Source: Oehlia diaphana (Eukaryota; Glomeromycota; Glomeromycetes; Glomerales; Glomeraceae). From it: 41,249 bases of DNA. The notes under the pieces are model-generated. The model was given only the letters and a program-made list of their open reading frames with translations, did not search any database and was not told where the DNA came from. The stretch covers positions 1 through 41,249 of the forward strand of contig QZLH01001139.1 of the NCBI GenBank assembly GCA_003833135.1, read 5' to 3'. The position numbers and the translations under genes are program-made. Positions 27,802 through 39,344 of the stretch are shown piece by piece (position 1 is the stretch's first letter; every line of letters begins with the position of its first letter).

Positions 27802-30800
27802 ATGTCAGATAAGTGTACTATTGAACTTAAAGATAAGGCAAAAGGTATTTATAACTGATAAATGATAGTCACATGACATTTATTAATTAAATTAATATAT
27901 AAATATTTTACCGTTTAATAGAACGATATGAAATTAAAAGGAGTTTTAGTTACGGTAAGGAACTTAATGTATACAAAGCCTATGAAAGGAATAACACAAA
28001 TATCCATTATGTGATAAAAAGCTATAACACAAAAGAGGGGTTCGAAAGAGAGTTGCAAATGTTAAAAGAATTAAGTGGTGCAAAGGTAGTAAAATAATAT
28101 TTTATCTGTACGTGAATTTCGTTTCAATTTTTCAATTTTATTAAATTTTATTTTTTACTCAAAAATGCAGAATATTACACAAATGGTAGATAATTATCCT
28201 GAGCAATCAGTAATTGTATGCGAATGCGCCTTATATGATTTGGAAACATTTTTGGGTCATCAAGATTATATTCAACGACACGAAGAGAAAGACAATATAA
28301 TAAAGGTAAATATTTATATTTTATTTTATTTGGTTTTTTTTTACAAATTTATTGAATTTTTTTTCATTAGGATATAGTATCTGGTCTCTTGGAACTTCAG
28401 AAGCACAACATAGGTAAAATTTTCGAAAATCAGACATCTAATTTATATGAATTTATTAACCAAAATTTTGAATTATTTTTTATAGTACATACTGAATTAT
28501 CACCAGGAAATATAATGTTTTTTCAAGAGAATAATGGTTGCGTGGAAAGCTGGAAGTTGATTGATTTTGACACGGCATGTTTTGCTGGTTCATATTATGC
28601 AAAAATCAAAATGAATTATTCAGCTCCCGAAGTTATAAGAGCACAAGAGGAAGGAATTGAAATCAAGGCCGACTTTTCGATGGATATGTTCTCTTTCGGA
28701 TTAATTTTATATTTTATTGAAACGGGTATTTTCCTTTTTTTCAAGAGATTCTTTTCGATTCTTTTCATTGAATCACTTTTAATCGCCTAATAAAATTTTC
28801 GCTTAAATATGTCAGGCCGTCATTATTGGGATGGATGGGATATGCAGAATGAAGAAGTAAAAAGAGAAATTATTTCGGGAAATAAATACTCCTCACTACT
28901 TCAAAATATTCGCGATCAAAATTCTTGCTGGATTATAAAGAGTTTGCTTGATAAGGACATTTCACACAGAATGAAATTAGATAGATTTATGGTGATGACA
29001 TGTTTAAGTTCGCGTTTATTTGTTTGATTACGTAATTCAGTACTAAAAATAAAATTTTCCTCTTTTTTAGCGAACGCCATATTATACCGGAGAATCAAGT
29101 AAGGAAAAAAAAAGTAAATTTAATTTAGTTAGCACTCATATTAATAGCTTGTATGCGTTGCATGTTCCAGAATCAACGAATGTTAAAAATTTCGAGTCTG
29201 ATTATGAAATAAACGAAGAATTATTTCAATTATATCAGTCAAAATTTACTCAGGTAAATTATTCAACTTGCTTTAAAGAAATTAAGTTCTTTTAATAAAT
29301 ATTTTTCTCTTTCAGAAAGTTATTGAAGAATATCATAACGAAATGAAAGAAAGCTTAAAAAAATTGAATGATAAAGTTGATAATTGCAAGGTAGCCGTGG
29401 AGAGTTTAACTGATCTAACAAGAAAGATTCCACAGTGGGTAAGTGATTTTTCGAGTTCACAAAAAATTTACTTAAAATTAATTCATTTAATTAATTCTCT
29501 TACTTTTTTCTTATATAAAAAAAAAAAATAATTAAATTAAAATAAAATAAATAAGCTAGTTAAATTACAAAATGAAAAAGTTCCTAGAGTATTTGTTATG
29601 ATACCTGATCAAAAGGATTGGAAAAAACCAACGTAAGCAGTATATTTGTCCTCTTAAATTCTTGTTATTTTTAAATTTTAACATCATATTTATTCATAGG
29701 ACGTGGCTTCTATCAAAACCTTTTCTTCTTTTATTTGTCTGCGAACACAAGGAACGGTGGCACGTTCCAGAACAAGATGGGCATAAACTTCTTGAGGTTC
29801 CTCAATTTATTAAAAAATATGGACCTTGGATAAATCTTTGGTAAATTATAATATAACTTTAAAATCACATTAAAATTTTTTCAATCAATTAATGTTAACT
29901 GTTTTTTTTTTTTGAAAAGTTTGCAAACGTTATTAAGCGCAATAAAAATTATGTCATCAAATATATTTCCGCAAGGCGTTGCTGATATTTTATCATCAGT
30001 TTTCAATATTAATGATAATTCTGACCTTATGCATTATTTTCAAGAAATTATGGATACTGTTGATATAGGTGTAAAAACTATGATCGATGAAGATCCTACC
30101 TTTCTTCCTTTGAGTGATGAAATGCTTACTACTACTCATCAAATTATAAATGCCTCGGGACTTCGAGAACTCGAAAGTATGTAAAATTACTACTTTTTTT
30201 TTTTATTTGTTTACAAAAATTTATTTGTTTTTTTATTAGGATTTCTCGATAAACAAGATTGTGCGGACAAGTTTGGTGGACTGGTGCAATGTGTGGATGA
30301 TAATAATGAGATTTTATGGTTATGTGAAGAACATAGATCTGGATACAGTCCTATTAGTACAGCAAATCCTATTAGTACAGTAAGTCCTATTAGTACAGTA
30401 AGTCCTACATTAATTATTCCACCAAATTCATCCGAGTCAAATGGATCATCCGAATCAAATGGAACACAAGGATCAAATGGAACACAAGGATCAAATGGAC
30501 AACAAAATCATTTCGATGACAGAGAATTAGGTAAATTATTACCAATAGATCCACAAGATCCCGAAACATTTCTTCCATGGAGACTTCCATTTGTGGAAAA
30601 TACTCTGAAATGGGATTATAATAAATTTTACATAAAAAGCTCGACAGATCCGTTAGATCCATATTACGCATTAGATTATGTATGTGTAATACTTGGCGAA
30701 ATAATAGAAAACGTAGTTGAATCTGGGAAAAAACACTTTAGGAGAGATGACTTGATGGAAATTGCGCAAAAAATGCGTGTGAACTTGAATAATTTAAATC

Positions 30801-32373
30801 GAAATTGGTACGATAGTGATCAGAAAATTCAATTTTTAAAAATCCTAAAAAAACAATTACATCAATATAATCGTATTATATGGTTGATTATACGTTATTG
30901 TGCTGGTACAGTAAATTAATTTTTTATTATATAAATATAATTTCAAATTTTTAATCAATTTTTTAAATCCTCTCTCCTTTTTTTTTTTTAGTAAAAGATC
31001 GTGTTATGAATAGTCCGTTAGCAAAGAAGATATCAATCTTATATCATGACATAATCGAAATTAGAAGGTTAGCAACCGTTAATTCAATTTATAAAATTTT
31101 TTTTTTTTTAAAGACATATATACTTATATGATTATTTTATTTTTTTATTAGCATAATAAAATCTGGAAAAGTATTCAATGACCGTTTGTCCAAATTAATT
31201 ATGGCTTTGAGAACGCATGACAATATTAGAATTCAAAGTGAATTAAAAAGTTTTTCTGAAGATCAGTATATTAACTTACGTATTGGTCATGTTGATGATG
31301 AGTCAAGTATACCTTTATCTCGTTGGTATTATGTAGCGAGTCAGGCATATCATGATCGTATAGAAACTCCAACAGATATTGGAATTCAAGGGGAGAGACT
31401 TTTTGACACAACAAGACGAGTCTTAAATAACACGATTGTCACAGGAAAATCATTAAGATACCTAAATGACGAAAATTATCATTGTATAATTAAAGAGATT
31501 TATCTTTACAATGACCGTCATTTGAACTATAAATATATAATCGAATTTCGTGGATATTCAATTGAACATTGTAAGTGCACTCTATTTTATGAATATGCAG
31601 ATTCTGGTGATCTCTACCAATATTTTCAAGTGAATCATTATCCATCAAATCATCATCTGAGCGATTGGAAAAATAAAATTAAATTAGCATGGGAAATATC
31701 TCTAGGCGTAAAATATTTGCATAGTGTAAGAATCATTATTTTTTTTGTCATTGTTTTATTCTTAACGTTTACAGCGTTTAAATAATCAATAACTTATCGT
31801 TTTTTATAGAAAAAAATTGTACATTTGGACCTTAGAAGTGCAAATATTTTATTGAAATATGACGAAAATGAAAAAACGTTAATGCCAAAAATATCCAATT
31901 TCCTTTGGAGCAGAGATTTTTATTCCGGAAAAACTTCAGCGTATCCAATAATAATAATATCTTCTGGTGAGGAGGTTTGGAAACGGTGGTACGATTCAGA
32001 AAGGTTATCTAATATGAGACAATTTCAAATTCCTACAACATCTGCTGATATATATAGTTTAGGATTATTGTTTTGGGAAATCGCTTGGTGTAAACCAAGA
32101 AATTTGCCATTTAAAGAAGTTTCGATTGAAAATCTTTATCATCATTTACGGCAATATAATCATGAAAATTTACCAGAATTCCCAGTAGATTATCAACACT
32201 GGAGGCTATTAATAAGCAAAATGTGGAAATTCAAAGCGGAAGATCGTTGTGATATTAATACTGTAGAGATGCTTATGCAAAGATTATACAAGGGTAGATC
32301 AGATTCAACATCTTCAACATCGTCAGTTTCATCACCAATCAGCCCCACACCACCATCTAATATATTTAATTAA
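27802..32373 (+). CDS. Double kinase-like protein 1 (probable tandem pseudokinase)
   Basis: Fifteen exons: 27802-27844, 27922-28085, 28171-28305, 28371-28413, 28486-28725, 28816-28991, 29071-29253, 29316-29438, 29556-29632, 29700-29840, 29920-30176, 30240-30905, 30992-31067, 31152-31725 and 31810-32373. All junctions keep phase with GT-AG ends, giving 1153 aa. Kinase-like domain 1 (residues about 15-267) has a weak glycine loop (FSYGKELNVY), K47 in YVIKSY, H-T-E at 130-132 in place of H-R-D, N137, D155-F-D for D-F-G, and S-A-P-E at 174-177. The middle region has a coiled coil (about 329-369), a conserved block (VMIPDQKDWKKP, then LFVCEHKERWHVPEQ at about 406-420, FIKKYGPWI at 431-439) and FGGLVQCVD with WLCEEH at about 539-559. 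A Ser/Pro/Asn low-complexity linker follows. Kinase-like domain 2 has a candidate K874, H-L-D-L-R-S-A-N at 971-978, and S-N-F at 995-997 instead of D-F-G. The tail is Ser/Thr/Pro-rich. It is most likely a signalling scaffold or pseudokinase with at best weak catalysis. The middle blocks remind me of modules in large animal and amoebal ROCO/NLR-like proteins, but that is memory, not proof. Confidence 0.8.
30350..30512 (+). repeat. In-frame short tandem repeats in the linker of gene 1
   Basis: An 18-bp unit (CCTATTAGTACAGTAAGT) occurs three times from 30350 with few changes, encoding PISTVS. It is followed from about 30428 by repeated TCATCCGARTCAAATGGA and ACACAAGGATCAAATGGA units encoding SSESNG and TQGSNG. 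The neighbouring paralog has no such array in its linker, so this grew after the duplication or was lost there. Confidence 0.85.
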
Positions 32374-33091
32374 AAATATTTTTTTGTATATTTATTAATA
32401 GATTTTGTATTATTAATCTTTTATTATTATTTAAGAGTAATTTGAAGATCAAATTATTATTGCAATAAAATTTAATTTTATTCTTAATTTATTATTGTAA
32501 AATAAACAAAATATATTAATTAAGGGTTCGATAAATTAACCGAATAATTAGTGGCCGACCATTATTACCTGCTTATAACAAGCCGCCATTAACCGATGAT
32601 TTTCCCATATTATACGTAGGTCTAGGGTTCGGTAATTGGATTTAGAAAGTGCCACGATGCAAAAACTCATTGTGTTTTATTCTACTAAAACGGAAATTTT
32701 TTTTTTGTTAAGGATGCCATTGTTACATTGTTACGGGTTAGGCAATACATAATTTAATATTTTTAATTTCTAATCTACTGCGGTTTCTACTTTACTTTAA
32801 TTTACACAAGCAATTAAAATGGAGCACTACGGACATTACTTTCATAAAATTTCCTTTTTTAATTATGTGGCGTACTACGGTCAGTCATGCCACCGGAATC
32901 CGGAGACAATTTCCCGATTATATCGAACCATAGTATAATAAAAATGGTAGTTTTAAAAAAGAATGGAAAAAATCAAACGCCATGTGGAACGTACAACCGA
33001 AACGCTACTTCTTTTTTATTTTGCTGCTATCAAACTAACGATGTTTCTTCTTGAAAACACAAAAAAACGATAAACAATAAAGAATTACGAT
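32374..33091. other. Spacer between the two kinase-like genes
   Basis: The start carries the 3' flank of the first gene. No gene is seen. Bases about 32820-32940 are GC-richer (GTGGCGTACTACGGTCAGTC, CCACCGGAATCCGGAG) and may be a small repeat scrap. Confidence 0.4.
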
Positions 33092-36000
33092 ATGCCTAGT
33101 AATTTATCACGTTTTATATCTGAAGACTTTAAACTTGAGAGTGAAGCTAAAGGTATCTAATTAAATGACAATTACATTTAACGCGAATTAAAAGATTAAA
33201 AGTTAATACTGTATAATAAAAATATTAAATGGTAATAGAACAATATGCAATTATAAGAAGTTATAGATTTGGTAAAGACTTTAATGTGTATAAAGTCTAT
33301 GAAAAGAATAATCCAAAAAATAATTATGTTATAAAAACTTATAAAACTAAAAAAAGAGACGAATTCGAAAGAGAGTCACAGATGTTAAAAGAATTAAATG
33401 GTGCAAAGGTCTGTGCGTGGATTTTATTTTAATTTTTTTTTTTTTTTTCAAAAAAAAAAATTTTTTTATTAAATTTGATTTGATTTCAAAAATGTGTAGA
33501 ATATTACTCAAATGATAAATGTTTACCCATCGCAATCAATTATTGTATGCGAATATGCTCTATACGGGTTAGAAACATTTTTGGGACATCAAGATTATAT
33601 CCAGAGGCATGAGGAGAAAGGCAATATAATAAAAGTAAATTATTATTATTATTATTATTATTTTATTTGTTCTAAAAAAATATGTACATTCTAAGTATGT
33701 ATATTCTCTCTTACTATCCTAGGATATAGTATCAGGTCTCTCGGAACTTCAAAAACACAAAATAGGTAATAATTTAGTGATCAGCTAAATATACTACTAT
33801 CTCTTCAGGGCCGGAACTACATAATGGCGGCTGTATTATGAAGTACATTAATTAAAATAAAAATTCGCCGATCCTTAATTCATCTTTTTTTTATAGTACA
33901 TACTGAATTGGCACCAAAAAATGTAATGTACTTTCAAGAGAAAGATGGATACACTGAAAACTGGAAGTTGATCGATTTTGATACGGCATGTTTTGTTAAT
34001 ACAGACAATGTAAAAATCAAAACGAACTATTCAGCTCCTGAAGTACTAAGAGCATACAAGGAAGAAACAGACATAAAAGCAAATTTTGCGATGGATATGT
34101 TCTCTTTTGGACTAATTTTATATTTTCTTGAGACAGGTATTCCTTTTTTCAAGAAATATTTGTTAAAGCTTATTTGAGCGGCGTGATGAATTTTTATCTT
34201 AAATGTTAGGTCATCATTATTGGGATGGTAACAATGAAGAAGAAGAGAGGGAGATGGTTTCGGAAACAAAATACTTGCCACTTCGTGGTATTCGCAATCA
34301 AACTGCTTGCTATGTTATAAAAAAGTTACTTGATAAAAATGTTTCACATAGAATGACACTGGAAGAATTTATGGTTGTCATAATTAATCTATCATGTTTT
34401 ATCGTTGAAATAATCACATATTGATATTAACACAGCTACATTTTTATTCTTAGCAAACAACATATTATAATGGTAAATCAGGTAAAAATTCACTTGTATA
34501 TATTGTAATATGTTATGTTAAAAGGTAATCTAAAATTTGTGATTATAATCAACATTTCTTTTATCATATAGAAAAGGAAAGCATTTATGAAAATTATAAC
34601 AATTCAACACATAATATCCCAATTTACGATTTAGGTAAATTAAAACTATATAAAGTATAATTTATTTAGTATTATTAATTGGATTTTATATGATTTATAT
34701 TTAGAGCCAGCGAATATCAATAAAAATAATCAGCATGATTATGAAAAAGCGGAGCTTTTATATCGTACAAAATTATCACAGGTAAAAATATTTACTTATT
34801 TAATAAAATTGTTAATGTTGATGTTACTTAAGTTAATATTTATTTTATTAGGAATCATTTCAAACTTTTCTTGAAAATTATCATAATGAAATGAAACAAA
34901 GTTTAAAAATGATGAATGATAAAATTGATAAATATGCGAAAGCTTTAGAGGATTTATCCGATTTAACAAAGAAAATCCCACAAATGGTAAGCGATTTATT
35001 GAATGTATCAATAATTTATAAGATTAATACTGAATCAAATCTTCCTTTTTTTAAAAAAAGTTAGTAAAATTGAAAAATGAAAAGGTCCCTAGGGTATTCA
35101 TCATGATCCCCGATCAAAAAGACTGGAAAAAACCTGCGTATGTAATATGCAAAAAGCAATTTTTTTTTAAAAAAATTCTGATCTATCTTTTAATATTATA
35201 TTTATAGGACGTGGTTTTCAAAGCCTTTTCGCCTTCTATTTGTTTGTGAATACAAAAATCAATGGCACGTTCCAGAACAAGAAGGTTATAAAGTTCTTGA
35301 CATTCCCCAATTTATTAAAAAATATGGACCTTGGATTAATCTTTGGTAAATTATCAGAGAAATTTTTTTTTCTTTTTTTGATACGTATATACTAATTATA
35401 TTAACGCGGATATTTATAATAGCTTACAAACGTTGTGCATTGTTTTACGAGCTTTAACATCAAATGTATTTCCAGAGAGTGTTGCTCATATTTTGACATC
35501 AGTTTTTAACATAAATAATAGTTATAATCTTGACCTTGTTCAATATTTTCAAGAAATTATTGATACTGTTGACATTGGTGTAAAAACTATGCCTGATGAA
35601 GATCCTGATTTTGTTCCTTTGAGCAATGAAATTCACAGCCATTATCGAATGATAAATGCTTCAGGACTTCACCAACTCGAAAGTAAGTTTTCTTTTTTTC
35701 TTTAATAGAACGTTCCTTCCTCTAATTTTAAAATTTTTTTATTATAAATTCTTCAAGAATTTCTTGATACGCAAGAATGTGCTAGTCATTTTGGTGGATT
35801 AATACAATGTGTTGATGATAAAACTCAAGAAGTTGTATGGTTATGTGAAGAACATAGCAACGAATATAAACCGATTTCATCTCCATTATATTCACCGCAG
35901 TTATTATCTCCAGGTTTAAGATCATTAAATATTTCACCGCCTGGATCTGTATCTCCTCCAACTATTTTTGTTGGATCTACTACTACTAGAAAATGGGATT

Positions 36001-37753
36001 ATAGTGATTTTGATAAGAGAGATTCATTAAATCCATATTTAGCATTAGAATATGTATATAAAATACTTCGCGAAGTAGTAACGAACGCAATTAAATCTGA
36101 AAGAAAACACTTTAGAAAAGATGATATTAAGAGAATGGCAAATGAAATTCATGAACAAATGAGTGATTTTAAAAGTTTGTGTAAGTATTGGGACAATGAT
36201 ACTCAAAAAATTCAATTTATAAGTATCTTAAAAAAGCAAGCACATCTTTATATTCATTATTTAATGTTAATCGTACGTTATTGTGTTGGTAAGTTATTTT
36301 TAATTTTAAGAATAAAATAAAATCGGGATATTTCTAACTTTATTTTTCTTAATTAATTAGTAAAAGATAATGAATTAATGAAACAAATGACGTTTTTATA
36401 TACTGATACATTAGAAATTAACCGGTTAGTATTCCTATTTCTTATAAAAAATAGTTTGAAAGAATTCTCTCACACACGTTTTCTAATAAAAAAATTTTCA
36501 ACTTTTTTTACTAGCATAATATTAGCTGGAAAGTCATTTAATAAACACTTAAGTAAATTAATGATGGCTTTGAAACAATTGCAGTATAATACTCGCGTGG
36601 GAATAGTATTAGATAATTTCGATAAAGAACCAAATCTTGACGTAAAAATTAATGATGATTCAATTATAGTTAATTATAAATCATTATTTCGATGGTATCA
36701 TGTAGAGGATCGAACGCACACTGAAAGTTTAGATTCCCCATTAATGGGAACTCAAGGGGGAGGAGTACTTTTCGAAATAACAAAAAGAATTTTTGATGAG
36801 CGTTTTATTATGGCGAAGTCATTAAAATATTTAAATAACGAAAATTTTTTATGTGTAATGAAAGAGATTTACTTCTATAGTGAGCATGAGTTATATAATG
36901 ATAATATAATCGAATTTCGAGGATATTCAATTCACAATTGCAAATCCACACTGTTTTATGAATATGCAGAATGTGACCTATCCGAGTATTTTCAAAATTC
37001 ATCAGCAAATATTTCTAAAGATTGGAAAGAAAGAATTCAAATAGCGTGGGGAATATCTCAGGGCGTAAGATATTTGCATGATGTAAGAAAAAAACTTTTT
37101 TTTTTTTTTGTTTAAAACAGATTACACTTGCAGTATTAAATAATAACAAGATGTTTTCGTTTTTATAGAAAAGTATTATACATTTAGATCTTCGAAGCGC
37201 AAATATTTTATTGAAATATGATGGGACAGGTGAAATACCAGTACCAAAGATAACTAATTTTATTTGGAGTATATATTTATGCGCAACAAAAACTTCGGTG
37301 CGCCCAAAGATCAAAAGTTCGTCCGAAGAAGAAATTTGGAAAAGATGGTATGATCCAGATAGACTATTACATGGAAGTAATTTTGAATCGATTCTTCCAT
37401 CATCTGATATATATAGTTTAGGATTATTGTTTTGGGAAATCGTTTGGTGTAAGGCGGGAAATTTGCCATTTAAAGAAGTTCCAATTAAAAAACTTTATAA
37501 TCATTTGCAAGCTAATAATTATGAAATATTACCAGAGATACCTGAAGAATATAAAAGCTGGGAGAACTTAATAAAAAGAATGTGGAGGTTTAAATCAGAA
37601 AAGCGTTGTAATATTAAAACTGTAGAATCAACTATGCTAAAATTACATAAGGGGAGAACAAATTCAACATCTTCAGCTTCAAGTTTTTTGACAGCTGTAT
37701 CTCCCACATTATCTATTTCTCCTTTATCGAATCAATCTTCCCAAAGCGATTAA
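33092..37753 (+). CDS. Double kinase-like protein 2 (tandem paralog of gene 1)
   Basis: Seventeen exons: 33092-33152, 33239-33408, 33500-33634, 33723-33765, 33897-34136, 34210-34373, 34454-34481, 34572-34634, 34705-34781, 34852-34986, 35061-35137, 35208-35345, 35423-35682, 35758-36288, 36361-36424, 36515-37082 and 37169-37753. Phase is kept throughout, giving 1112 aa. The N-terminus is MPSNLSRFISEDFKLESEAK. Domain 1 has YVIKTY (beta-3 Lys), H-T-E-L-A-P-K-N in the catalytic loop, L-I-D-F-D-T at the DFG site, and Y-S-A-P-E. The middle has IPDQKDWKKP, LLFVCEYKNQWHVPEQ, FIKKYGPWI, FGGLIQCVD and WLCEEH. Domain 2 has MAKSLKYLN (candidate beta-3), H-L-D-L-R-S-A-N and T-N-F-I-W at the DFG site. Exon 7 of gene 1 corresponds to exons 7-9 here, so the two copies differ by two introns in a variable region. 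Intron 4 holds a transposon-end relic. The domain pattern is the same as in gene 1: each kinase-like domain lacks a different key residue. Function is unknown; a signalling scaffold is the best guess. Confidence 0.8.
33808..33839. repeat. Transposon-end relic, copy 2 (in intron 4)
   Basis: GGGCCGGAACTACATAATGG and the next 12 bases match 18145-18176 in about 26 of 32 positions. It is located in the 131-bp intron 33766-33896 of the second kinase-like gene, which is longer than the corresponding 72-bp intron of the first gene. The insertion explains the extra length. Confidence 0.5.
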
Positions 37754-39344
37754 TTAATCAATGTAGCGTGTCGATATATTGTAAACATGAAAAGAGATTT
37801 AGTATTTGAGAAAGTTTACTGGTTTACTGTATATTAGTTGAATTAATAAGTTGAGATTTAATAATACTTATAATTTTAATATTCACTATATCTTATATTA
37901 CGTAATGTTTAATTAATAATATTAATAATATTAATATAATTATGAAGGGAAGAAGTTGAAATTAGGAAGATAATATAAATCGATGCATTCTTTTAATTGG
38001 GTATAATAAAACTTTATGATTTTCATTATTATTCTTTATCACTCTTAAGTTTCGTTATTTTGAATAAAATAATTTTTTTTTTACTTTTTATTATTTCCAT
38101 TTCAAATATGTTGTATCAAACTAATTACCAATATTCGTCCGGCCTGGTAATTTACTACTAAGGTCATTCATTTTGAAAACAGCGATAAACTAAACTCTGT
38201 TATTAATTTAGTGTTCAAAATACAAAAAGAACTAGCAAGTTAATTATATATAATAAAGCGACTACTAGCTAAAACCCTTTGTTCTTGAACTGTACTTGTC
38301 CATACATTCCGAAATCCTATTACTTGGTTTATTATTAACAACTTTAACATCTCTATTGTAACTAATTTCTCGAAAGTGCTCTTTTTTTTTTATCTATTAA
38401 TTTTATCTTATAATCCATCTTCATTAATATAAATGTTTCTACATTTCTATTATTAGTTAGAATTATTACTTTATTCCATTTATTATGTATACGTTTGCTA
38501 TCATCCAAATAAATGAAAACTTTTATTATGTACTATTTCTTTTTTATTATTACTTTTTTTAAATAAATTTATTATTATTTTTCTTACTGGAAGAAATGTG
38601 ATAAAAGAGGGTAAAGAAAATTTTTTTTTTTATGATATGAAAACAATTTCTTTGTGAGAAGGAAAATCCTAATATTATTCTTACAGTCAGTAATATAAAT
38701 TAACTTCAATTAATTGTTAAGTCTTTATAAATTTGTTAATAGTGCAATTTTGTTTCTAAAAAGATGAATTTACTTTCTATTATACTTATTCTAAATTTGA
38801 TAGTTATATATTAAAGAACAATTAATATTGCATTTGTGATAGTTGATGATAAAATTATTAAATATTTTTTAGACAGTTTAATTATTGAATAAATTTGTTC
38901 TTTTGATGATACACACACTTAATTTGGTTTATAAATCACTATTCATTATCATATTTGTTACTGCTCATCTCAATCTATTCTGCATAATGAAAAGTATCAA
39001 AAAATAAAAAATTATATTAAGCTTCAAACTTTCTGCACAATTGATGGTAGTGGTATTCGCTTATTTTTATCTCACAAGTTCCTATAATAGTAGCCTAAAG
39101 GATGAATAATAAGTATTGATCTCTATAAATCTTATTAAAGATTCGATATTCTTTAAAATAATTTATAAAATAAAATAACTAATCATAAAATAATTAATCG
39201 TTAAAAAAATACTAATACTAAACCTAGCCTATTTATAAAAAAATAAACACTTTAAAACTAAATATTTAATAAAACTATCGATTTTTCATAATTATCAATA
39301 TTTTCTTGACCAATTCTTCTTTTACTTTATTAGCGTTTTCAGAT
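37754..39344. other. AT-rich spacer
   Basis: About 1.6 kb of very AT-rich sequence. No gene, RNA or clear repeat is seen. Confidence 0.45.
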
